From: Chloroflexota bacterium
GTDB lineage: Bacteria; Chloroflexota; Dehalococcoidia; Dehalococcoidales; RBG-16-60-22
DNA: 5,486 bases
Direction: 5' to 3'
NCBI GenBank assembly: GCA_025358235.1
Contig: JANYKH010000120.1
Location: forward strand, 1-5,486
A program made the position numbers and the translations under genes. Below are positions 1 through 5,486 of this stretch, in pieces (the stretch's first letter is position 1; the number at the start of each line of letters is the position of its first letter). Below the pieces are notes generated by a model. That model did no database searches, was not told the DNA's origin, and saw only the letters and a program-made list of their open reading frames with translations.

Positions 1-3000
1 GCGAATACACCATCCGGGTTAAGGCCGAGAGTTTCCAGGATGAGGCTAAAGTTACGATACAGAACCGGTTTATGCTGTTCCTTGAAACCGATAAACCCAT
101 TTACAAACCCGGCCAGACCATTCATATCCGCGCCCTGACCCTAAACGGTGAACTCCGCCCCACCACCGAATCAGTCACCGTTGAAGCCATGGACGCCAAA
201 GGCATCAAGGTATGGCGGGCTGCTGTCAAAACGGATGAATTCGGCATGGGGACAGTCGATCTGCCCCTGTCTACCGAACCTAACCTGGGTGTGTGGAAAT
301 TGAACGCGACGAGCGCCAATTCCAAGACTCAGCTTGATGTGCGTGTCGAAGAATATGTCCTGCCCAAATATGAAGTCACGGTTGTTTTGCCCAAAGAGTG
401 GTTCCTGGTCAACGAGCCTGTCAAAGGCACTATTACCGCCGAATATACCTTTGGCAAGCCCGTGGTGGGCGAACTTCAGATAACCGCGCTAAAATACGTC
501 GGGCAGTGGCAGCAATTCGCCACTTTCACCAAGGAAATCGACGGCTCGACTGATTTTTCACTGCCGGCGGTAGGCTACCTGGCGGGGGTTCCGGGGGCTG
601 GCGGCAACGGCAATGTCCAGCTAAATGTGACCGTAAACGAGAAACCGACCGGTTACCAGGAAAAGACTAGCCGGCTGCTTACCGTATCTCAGTCATCCAC
701 CAATATCCAGATCATACCGTCCGGCACAGTGTTTAAACCGGGGCTGCCTTTCAGCCTCATGGTCATCACCCAGACCCCGGATAAAAAACTTATCGAAACC
801 AAAGTTGACGTTCAGATTTCTTACGTCAACCAGAATTTCCAGCAGGTGGGCAAAGAAGCCGAGACCATAAATACCATTAAGGGCAAGGCTCTGATGAACA
901 TAACCCCACCCGCCAACGCAGTCGCCATGCAGGTGAACTGCTCCGGTGGCGGCGCGCAGGCCGCGAAAGCCATCGCTTCCGGCTATTCCCCTTCCGGCAA
1001 CTTCATTAATTTGGAACAGATTTCAACCGGTACGCCTAATGTGGGAGACGAAATCCGCTTCAAGGTGAATTCTACCAATCAGGCAGCGAACTTCTATTAT
1101 GAAATAATTTCCCGTGACAAAGTGCTCTTCAGCGACTACACCAAAAACCGGGAAATAATAATTAAAACCACACCGGCGATGTCTCCCTCTTCGCGCATTC
1201 TGGTCTACCAGATTCTGCCCAACGCCGAGGTTGCCGCAGACTATCTTCCCTTTCAGATAAACGCCCAATATCCCAACACCGTCAAGATTGACCCCGGTGT
1301 TGCCCAGGCTAAACCGGGTGACGCTCTAACCATTAATATCAAAACTGACGGGGAATCGAAAGTGGGCCTGGCGGCGGTGGACAAGTCCGTCTTCATCCTG
1401 GCGGAAAACCGGATGAACCTCCAGCAGGTCTTTGATCAGCTTGAACAGCTTTATATGAAACCCCAGGCAGAATTACATGAAGTAAATATATATCAAAATA
1501 TTCCTACTGCAGGCGCACAGGACGTCTTCAAAAATGCGGGTGTGGTGGTCTTGAGCAATAACCTGGTCGCCCCCGGCAAAGAATACAAGCAGGTGGTGAC
1601 CATGACAGCCGCCCCGGCTATCGGCGGAGTTCCCCGCGTCAACGATGCAGGGAAAGGACCGGTCCCAGCTCCGATTATGATTCCCGCACCAACCTTTGCT
1701 CTGCCTCAGACGTCTCAGGCCCCTTCCTCCCAACTGGCCGATGTCCAGCGCGTCCGGCAATTCTTCCCGGAAACCTGGCTGTGGCAGGACATTAAGACTG
1801 ATTCTAAAGGCAACGCCTCTGTGCCGGTCACCGCACCGGACACCATCACCACCTGGATGTTTCGGGCGGTGGCCGTTTCACGCACCACCGGCCTCGGCAT
1901 CGCGGAAAATCAATTGAAGGTCTTTCAGCCTTTCTTTCTGACCGTAGACCTGCCTTATTCAGCCATCCGCGGGGAGGAATTCCCGGTTAAAATCGCGATT
2001 TATAACTACCTGGATACCACCCAGACCGTCCAGGTACAGATTGATAAAGCCGATTGGTTTGAACTGCTGGACGATTCTCAGAAGACGTTAGAGATCGCCG
2101 GCAACGACATCGGCGGAGCATCATTCAAAATCAAGCCCGGCAAACTGGGCACCGGTTCCGTTAAGATCACCGCGCGCAGCACCCAGGCCGCCGACGCGGT
2201 TATCAAGACGATAATCATCGATCCTGAAGGTGTGTCCCGCGAGGTAATCGAAAATATTTCTCTTAAAGAGGGGGTAAACAAAACAATCCCCGCCGCAATT
2301 CCCGCTGGAGCTGTTGCAGGCTCGGCACGGACATACCTGGCCCTGACGGCCAGTTACCTGACCCAGACCATCAGCGGACTGGACTCTCTCTTGCAGATGC
2401 CTTTCGGCTGCGGCGAACAGAATATGATAGTCTTTGCCCCGGATGTGTATATCACTCGGTATCTTCAGGCCAGCGGCCAGCTAAAGCCTGAAATCATGGC
2501 CAAAGCCGAAAAACTGATGATCACCGGCTACCAGCGGGAACTGACTTACCGCCGGACGGACGGCAGCTTCTCCGCCTTCGGCATGAGCGACCCTGAAGGC
2601 AGCCTCTGGCTTACCGGCTTCGTCATGAAGTCCTTTGCTCAGGCCAAAGATATTATCTATATTGATCAGTCGGTACTGGATAGCGCCAAAAACTGGATTA
2701 CTTCCAAACAGAAATCTGACGGCTCGTTTGATCAGGTTGGTTTCGTTCATCACCAGGAACTGCTCGGCGGCCTTAAAGGCAAAACCGCACTAACGGCTTA
2801 TACCGCCATCGCCCTTATGCAAGCCGGAGAACGGACGGCTTCCGCCCGCGCTCTGACCTACCTTGAAACCCAACTAGCTACCACCGATGACCCTTATACC
2901 GTGGCGATGATTGCCTGTGCCATGGAACTCGGTAAAAGCGCCAAAGCGGGCACCGCTTACGACAAGCTGATGAGCCTGGCGAAACAGGATGATAACGGTC

Positions 3001-3872
3001 TGTACTGGGGCAATGCATCGGTGGAACCGGTCAATCAGCCGACGCTGGCCAACCCCGGACTAATCATGCCGCGGATGCCGCCCCAGCAGAACCGGACGGC
3101 GGAAATTGAGACTACCGCATATGCCACCCTCGCGCTGGTCAAACATGGGGATGTCTTAAATGCGGGGCGCGCCGCCAAATGGCTCACCTCAAAACGCAAC
3201 GCTTACGGCGGCTATGGCTCTACCCAGGACACGGTTGTAACCCTGGAGGCCCTTGTAGAACAGGCTTCGGGTGCAAAATCAGACGTCAACCTAACCGTGC
3301 AGGTGCAAGCCGGTTCCATAACGAAAGAAGTAAAGATTAGCCCTGACAACTTTGATATTCTTCAAATCATCGAACTGCCCGCGGGAGCAGAAGTAAAAAT
3401 AACTGCCCAGGGCAAAGGCGAAGCTATTGCCCAGGTTGTCCGGCGTTACAGTGAGCTTGAACTGGCCCAGACCCGTCAGGAAATCATCAAAATTGACGTC
3501 AACTACGATACGACAGAAGTGGCCGTAAATGATCTGGTTAAGGTCTCTGTCAGCCTCGCCTTTAATCCGCCGGTGGCGGTGGAAGCGGGCATGATCGTGG
3601 CGGATATCTCAGTGCCGACTGGTTTTCAGGCAGTCAAGGACTCCATCGATAAGATGGTGAAAACCATGCCTCAGATAAAACGGTATGATATTTCCGGCCG
3701 TAAAGTAATCTTTTACGTGGAAAATATGAAGCCGGGAGACAAGATCAATTTCAGCTTCTCGGTGCAGGCGCAGTATCCCGTCAAGGCCAAAGCGGTGTCT
3801 TCGACGGCCTATTCTTACTACCAGCCGGACATGACGGGCGAGACCCTCGGCAAGGACATGATTATCCGTTAG
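1..3872 (+). CDS. Alpha-2-macroglobulin/complement C3-like thioester protein, 5' partial
   Basis: Large macroglobulin (MG) domain protein, expected to be exported and to trap proteases or attach covalently to targets through an internal thioester. The frame is open from base 3, and the 23 codons before the first ATG (base 72) read as the end of MG1, so the true start lies upstream and that ATG has no ribosome site. Numbering from it: MG2 about 1-97 (TDKPIYKPGQT at 6-16), MG3 to about 205, MG4 to 305, MG5 to 405, MG6 about 406-460 resuming near 560 (VGLAAVDKSVF; FPETWLW at 565-571), with a Pro/Ala-rich bait-like segment between; MG7 about 650-745; thioester domain about 754-1067 with GCGEQN (C780, Q783) and H894; CUB-like region to about 1135; C-terminal receptor-binding-like domain about 1140-1266. 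Only three cysteines are visible (C290, C780, C949), so the disulfides of vertebrate relatives are lacking. No penicillin-binding protein gene, the frequent partner of bacterial macroglobulins, follows. The family call is very secure; the physiological role is inferred. Confidence 0.97.
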   Translation, partial: EYTIRVKAESFQDEAKVTIQNRFMLFLETDKPIYKPGQTIHIRALTLNGELRPTTESVTVEAMDAKGIKVWRAAVKTDEFGMGTVDLPLSTEPNLGVWKLNATSANSKTQLDVRVEEYVLPKYEVTVVLPKEWFLVNEPVKGTITAEYTFGKPVVGELQITALKYVGQWQQFATFTKEIDGSTDFSLPAVGYLAGVPGAGGNGNVQLNVTVNEKPTGYQEKTSRLLTVSQSSTNIQIIPSGTVFKPGLPFSLMVITQTPDKKLIETKVDVQISYVNQNFQQVGKEAETINTIKGKALMNITPPANAVAMQVNCSGGGAQAAKAIASGYSPSGNFINLEQISTGTPNVGDEIRFKVNSTNQAANFYYEIISRDKVLFSDYTKNREIIIKTTPAMSPSSRILVYQILPNAEVAADYLPFQINAQYPNTVKIDPGVAQAKPGDALTINIKTDGESKVGLAAVDKSVFILAENRMNLQQVFDQLEQLYMKPQAELHEVNIYQNIPTAGAQDVFKNAGVVVLSNNLVAPGKEYKQVVTMTAAPAIGGVPRVNDAGKGPVPAPIMIPAPTFALPQTSQAPSSQLADVQRVRQFFPETWLWQDIKTDSKGNASVPVTAPDTITTWMFRAVAVSRTTGLGIAENQLKVFQPFFLTVDLPYSAIRGEEFPVKIAIYNYLDTTQTVQVQIDKADWFELLDDSQKTLEIAGNDIGGASFKIKPGKLGTGSVKITARSTQAADAVIKTIIIDPEGVSREVIENISLKEGVNKTIPAAIPAGAVAGSARTYLALTASYLTQTISGLDSLLQMPFGCGEQNMIVFAPDVYITRYLQASGQLKPEIMAKAEKLMITGYQRELTYRRTDGSFSAFGMSDPEGSLWLTGFVMKSFAQAKDIIYIDQSVLDSAKNWITSKQKSDGSFDQVGFVHHQELLGGLKGKTALTAYTAIALMQAGERTASARALTYLETQLATTDDPYTVAMIACAMELGKSAKAGTAYDKLMSLAKQDDNGLYWGNASVEPVNQPTLANPGLIMPRMPPQQNRTAEIETTAYATLALVKHGDVLNAGRAAKWLTSKRNAYGGYGSTQDTVVTLEALVEQASGAKSDVNLTVQVQAGSITKEVKISPDNFDILQIIELPAGAEVKITAQGKGEAIAQVVRRYSELELAQTRQEIIKIDVNYDTTEVAVNDLVKVSVSLAFNPPVAVEAGMIVADISVPTGFQAVKDSIDKMVKTMPQIKRYDISGRKVIFYVENMKPGDKINFSFSVQAQYPVKAKAVSSTAYSYYQPDMTGETLGKDMIIR
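1623..1742 (+). other. Bait/anaphylatoxin-position segment, Pro/Ala-rich
   Basis: Residues about 518-557 of the macroglobulin, lying between the two halves of MG6 just before the FPETWLW landmark. It is rich in Pro, Ala, Gly, Gln and Ser, has only two basic residues (R522 and K528), and looks unstructured. In A2M this is where the protease-cleaved bait region lies, and in C3 the anaphylatoxin. There are no cysteines, so a C3a-like disulfide domain is excluded. A bait function is inferred from position and composition. Confidence 0.55.
2406..2423 (+). other. Internal thioester site GCGEQN
   Basis: Codons for Gly-Cys-Gly-Glu-Gln-Asn, preceded by LLQMPF. In this family the Cys thiol and the Gln side chain form a beta-cysteinyl-gamma-glutamyl thioester that reacts with a target nucleophile after proteolytic activation. 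Cys and Gln are both intact (C780 and Q783 from the Met at base 72), so the site should be functional. E. coli YfhM has Leu rather than Gly after the Cys, as I recall it; the form here is the one usual in animal A2M, C3 and TEP proteins. Confidence 0.93.
2748..2771 (+). other. Putative catalytic histidine motif of the thioester domain
   Basis: Codons for His-His-Gln-Glu-Leu-Leu-Gly-Gly. The second His (residue 894) lies 114 residues after the thioester Cys. In human C3 the equivalent His, in an HQEMIGG context, lies 116 residues after its Cys and directs the thioester towards hydroxyl groups; human A2M has Asn there and prefers amines. The match in context and spacing is seen directly; hydroxyl preference is inferred from the family. 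Confidence 0.75.
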
Positions 3873-4722
3873 AAGTAGGCGTTGGCACCAGCGCCAGTTT
3901 TACATCAATGGGAATATAAAGGCGCCGGTAGGGGATGTTGTTGCGGTCCCGGTAAAGGGTCAGCTCGACTTCATTCTTACCGGCGCCCGGCATATTCAGA
4001 GTAACCGGAATCTCCCTGGTCTGTTCCGGTGTCAGATTAATATCATCAAACGTTTTTACCACCACCCCGTTCAGCACCACCGCCAGCCGGTAGTTCACCG
4101 GTGCTATTTCATGGCTGATAATTACCGGTTTAAGCTGGATATTATTCCCGGCGGTTGCCTCCATCGGCACATCAATGTTCGAAGCAGATGACAAAACATA
4201 GAATTCAGTATAACCTTCCCCTATTCGAGGATTAGCTAGCATAAAACCAAGGAACCCCACCGTCCCCAATACCGCCAGGGCCAGAGCTATTGATTTGATT
4301 TTTTGGATGCCGGACTGTTTCCTGAACCATTTAAGAGAAACCCGTGGTAGCGTAAACTCGGCAGTCTCCTTCATCAGACCGCGCCTGTACACTGCCAGCG
4401 CCGAAAGCGCCATTGTAATCAACGTTAAAGTTATTATGACCGGGTAAACTTTCACCCCCACGGGCGAATAGTTCAACGCCAGCCCTGCTAAAGTGACAAT
4501 TGCTAGAGATGATGCCAGACTGAGTGCTAACCTTTTTACTGTATCCAGGTCACCACGCCGCGGAAACATGGCCGCCATCAGAGCGTACCCGGGAGCAAAA
4601 AGGACGAGAGGAGCAGCTATTACAGTTCTGACTATGCCGGAACTAAGGAATGAAGCTAAAATAATTAGGATCAGTCCCAAACTGCTAACGGCTAATAAGT
4701 CATAATTAGCTTTGATTTTCAT
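3862..4722 (-). CDS. DUF1616 family membrane protein
   Basis: A 286-residue integral membrane protein of unknown biochemical function. Predicted helices lie at about residues 8-26, 31-53, 63-84, 92-112 and 145-163, with FAPGYAL at 42-48 in the second; basic residues 54-63 (RR, KR) and 113-143 fit cytoplasmic loops. Residues about 169-278 form a beta-rich soluble domain, probably outside, beginning YTEFYVL and containing APVNYRLAVVLNG and a YRRLYIPIDV strand. The PGYAL helix, the TEFY start, the VNY-x-L-x-V-x-LNG stretch and the Y-R-x-L strand match DUF1616 (Pfam PF07760) as I know it, a family seen in archaea and some bacteria including Chloroflexota. Length is usual, so the gene looks complete. 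The ATG at 4722 is the only sensible start, since the first helix follows at once; no strong Shine-Dalgarno sequence is seen. It is divergent from the glycosyltransferase across 62 bp and overlaps the macroglobulin tail-to-tail by 11 bp. A role in envelope or surface-glycan biogenesis is inferred from context only. Confidence 0.92.
   Translation of the reverse strand: MKIKANYDLLAVSSLGLILIILASFLSSGIVRTVIAAPLVLFAPGYALMAAMFPRRGDLDTVKRLALSLASSLAIVTLAGLALNYSPVGVKVYPVIITLTLITMALSALAVYRRGLMKETAEFTLPRVSLKWFRKQSGIQKIKSIALALAVLGTVGFLGFMLANPRIGEGYTEFYVLSSASNIDVPMEATAGNNIQLKPVIISHEIAPVNYRLAVVLNGVVVKTFDDINLTPEQTREIPVTLNMPGAGKNEVELTLYRDRNNIPYRRLYIPIDVKLALVPTPTSNG
3878..3901 (+). terminator. Possible intrinsic terminator of the macroglobulin gene
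   Basis: A seven-pair stem (3878-3884 with 3889-3895, one G-U pair) with a four-base loop begins five bases after the macroglobulin stop codon and is followed after two bases by TTTT (3898-3901). The U tract is short, so strength is uncertain. The hairpin lies inside the last codons of the opposing DUF1616 gene; read on the minus strand it has no T run, so it should act only on rightward transcripts. Confidence 0.45.
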
Positions 4723-4743
4723 ACAAATTAGTTTTTACTCTTT

Positions 4744-4773
4744 TTGACTTCAATCGAATCTAGTGATTATACT
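4744..4773 (+). promoter_or_regulatory. Sigma-70-type promoter for the glycosyltransferase gene
   Basis: TTGACT (4744-4749, five of six consensus bases) and TATACT (4768-4773, five of six) are separated by 18 bp. Transcription would start near 4780, only about five bases before the glycosyltransferase ATG at 4785. The -10 box shares its TATA core with the leftward promoter on the other strand. No experimental support is available from sequence alone. Confidence 0.55.
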
Positions 4774-4795
4774 ACCTAGAAGCTATGAGTCACAA
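4766..4795 (-). promoter_or_regulatory. Sigma-70-type promoter for the DUF1616 gene
   Basis: On the minus strand a perfect TATAAT (4771 to 4766) is preceded, after an 18-bp spacer, by TTGTGA (4795 to 4790, four of six consensus bases). Transcription would start near 4759, giving a leader of about 37 bases before the ATG at 4722. The -35 box lies within the first codons of the glycosyltransferase gene. The -10 is convincing, the -35 weak. Confidence 0.5.
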
Positions 4796-5486
4796 AACCG
4801 CACTGCCAGCTTTAGAGAAACCGAATAAAAACAAAAGGTTAAAGGTCCTTTTGATTCCCGCATGGTATCCAACAGTCGCTGATCCGCAAAACGCCATCTT
4901 CGTCAAAGAATATGCGAAGGCGGCGGCGCTTTATGATGATGTTGCCGTTCTCTATCCATACATTTCCCTTGATTCACCACCTAAAGGTATCTGTTCCATA
5001 AATGATGAAATTGAAGACAATATTCGCACAATAAGAGTACGTTACGGTGGACTATTCTCTTTCTTAAGGAAGCGAAGTTTAAAAAAAGTCGCCGTTCAGT
5101 CGAGCACAAGTCAGGCTCAAATCCCGGGTTGGCGTAAATTTCTATCTCTCCCTATAGCCTCATTTGATGATTCAGTTTATTATCTTTGCGCCTACCTGGG
5201 GTTCCGCAGACTTGTGAAAGGCGGCTGGAAACCGGATGTTATCAACGCTCATGTCTTCACCGCGGCTGTGCCCGCCACCATTCTGGGCAAGCTTTTCCAC
5301 ATTCCGGTAGTTATTACGGAGCACTGGGCCGGTTTTCCGCTCCACGAATTAAATGTCTTCGACCGGTTTAAAACCAGGTTTGTCATTAAGCGGGCTCAAA
5401 TTGTGCTGCCCGTAAGTGCCTCCCTTGAGGCGGCCATCAAGACTTATTGCCCCACCGGGCGTTATAAAGTTGTCCCCAATGTGCTG
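4785..5486 (+). CDS. GT4-type glycosyltransferase, 3' partial
   Basis: The first 234 codons of a glycosyltransferase; no stop occurs before the right edge, and relatives usually run to about 350-420 residues. It should move a sugar from a nucleotide donor onto a lipid-linked or polysaccharide acceptor at the inner membrane face. After a polar, Lys-rich start (1-19) comes the first Rossmann strand LKVLLIPAWYP (19-29), then the N-terminal-domain signature DPQNAIFVKEYAKA (33-46), KPDVINAH (149-156), IPVVITEHWAG (173-183), and the switch to the donor domain with VLPVSASLEAAI (207-218) and KVVPNVL (228-234). The expected donor-binding E-x7-E motif lies beyond the window. This is a GT-B fold, family GT4 pattern; sugar and linkage cannot be told. 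The ATG at 4785 is chosen because it is the only ATG before the first Rossmann strand and follows a good promoter; AGAAG ends only two bases before it, too close for a normal ribosome site. It probably starts a polysaccharide operon running rightward. Confidence 0.93.
   Translation, partial: MSHKTALPALEKPNKNKRLKVLLIPAWYPTVADPQNAIFVKEYAKAAALYDDVAVLYPYISLDSPPKGICSINDEIEDNIRTIRVRYGGLFSFLRKRSLKKVAVQSSTSQAQIPGWRKFLSLPIASFDDSVYYLCAYLGFRRLVKGGWKPDVINAHVFTAAVPATILGKLFHIPVVITEHWAGFPLHELNVFDRFKTRFVIKRAQIVLPVSASLEAAIKTYCPTGRYKVVPNVL

Noticed and set aside
72..74. ATG at base 72 as the start of the macroglobulin
   Set aside because: The frame is open upstream to the window edge, the 23 preceding codons read as the end of an MG1 domain, and there is no ribosome binding site before the ATG.
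1623..1742. C3a-like anaphylatoxin domain
   Set aside because: The segment has no cysteines and is too short and Pro-rich for the disulfide-knotted helical anaphylatoxin fold.
1473..1760. Open frame of 95 codons on the minus strand
   Set aside because: Lies fully inside the conserved macroglobulin gene in antisense, with no recognisable domain and a composition typical of a shadow frame.
1696..1917. Open frame of 73 codons on the plus strand in another frame
   Set aside because: Overlaps conserved MG6 codons; its product is Arg- and Pro-rich without a family pattern.
3796..3861. Search for a terminator for leftward DUF1616 transcription
   Set aside because: Only weak four- to five-pair stems (for example CGAG/CTCG near 3840, AGGCC/GGCCT near 3786-3812) without a T run were found.
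3921..3987. Perfect 10-bp inverted repeat (3921-3930 and 3978-3987) 47 bp apart
   Set aside because: Both arms lie in well-matched DUF1616 codons, the loop is long and no T run follows; GC-rich words of this length can pair by chance.
4493..4705. Open frame of 70 codons antisense to the DUF1616 gene
   Set aside because: Covers the conserved membrane helices of the real gene and shows no domain or ribosome site.
4834..4852. AAAGG followed by TTG as an alternative glycosyltransferase start
   Set aside because: Starting there would remove the first Rossmann strand (KVLL), which the GT-B fold needs.
5186..5371. Open frame of 61 codons on the plus strand inside the glycosyltransferase
   Set aside because: The glycosyltransferase frame carries the conserved motifs across this stretch; the alternative product looks random.

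Overview
The window holds three protein genes and almost no non-coding DNA. The bacterial-type promoter elements, moderate GC content and the pairing of a DUF1616 membrane protein with a GT4 glycosyltransferase point to a bacterium. A member of the Chloroflexota, perhaps Dehalococcoidia such as Dehalogenimonas or Dehalococcoides, is my best guess. This rests on the look of the proteins and is low to moderate confidence. I see no rRNA, tRNA, CRISPR array, insertion sequence or phage gene.

Bases 1-3872 (+) are most of a very large alpha-2-macroglobulin/complement-C3-like thioester protein whose N-terminus lies upstream of the window. It resembles the metazoan A2M/C3/TEP branch more than the E. 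coli YfhM type. It has a GCGEQN thioester, a histidine 114 residues further on in an HQE-L-L-G-G context like that of C3, a Pro/Ala-rich segment at the bait/anaphylatoxin position, and a C-terminal receptor-binding-like domain. Bases 3862-4722 (-) are a DUF1616 membrane protein with five predicted helices and a beta-rich outer domain. Its 3' end overlaps the macroglobulin gene tail-to-tail by 11 bp. From base 4785 (+) a GT4-type glycosyltransferase begins and runs off the right edge.

The 62-bp gap between the two divergent genes (4723-4784) is AT-rich and appears to be a compact bidirectional promoter whose two -10 boxes overlap on opposite strands. The rightward promoter would give a glycosyltransferase mRNA with almost no leader. 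A small GC hairpin followed by TTTT, just after the macroglobulin stop codon and inside the DUF1616 coding sequence, may end macroglobulin transcription.

Functionally the window reads as a cell-envelope region: a probable exported protease trap or surface-tagging protein next to a membrane protein and a glycosyltransferase that probably belong to a surface-polysaccharide locus extending to the right. That the three work together is inference only. The most notable element is the macroglobulin with a C3-like thioester and catalytic histidine in a prokaryotic setting.
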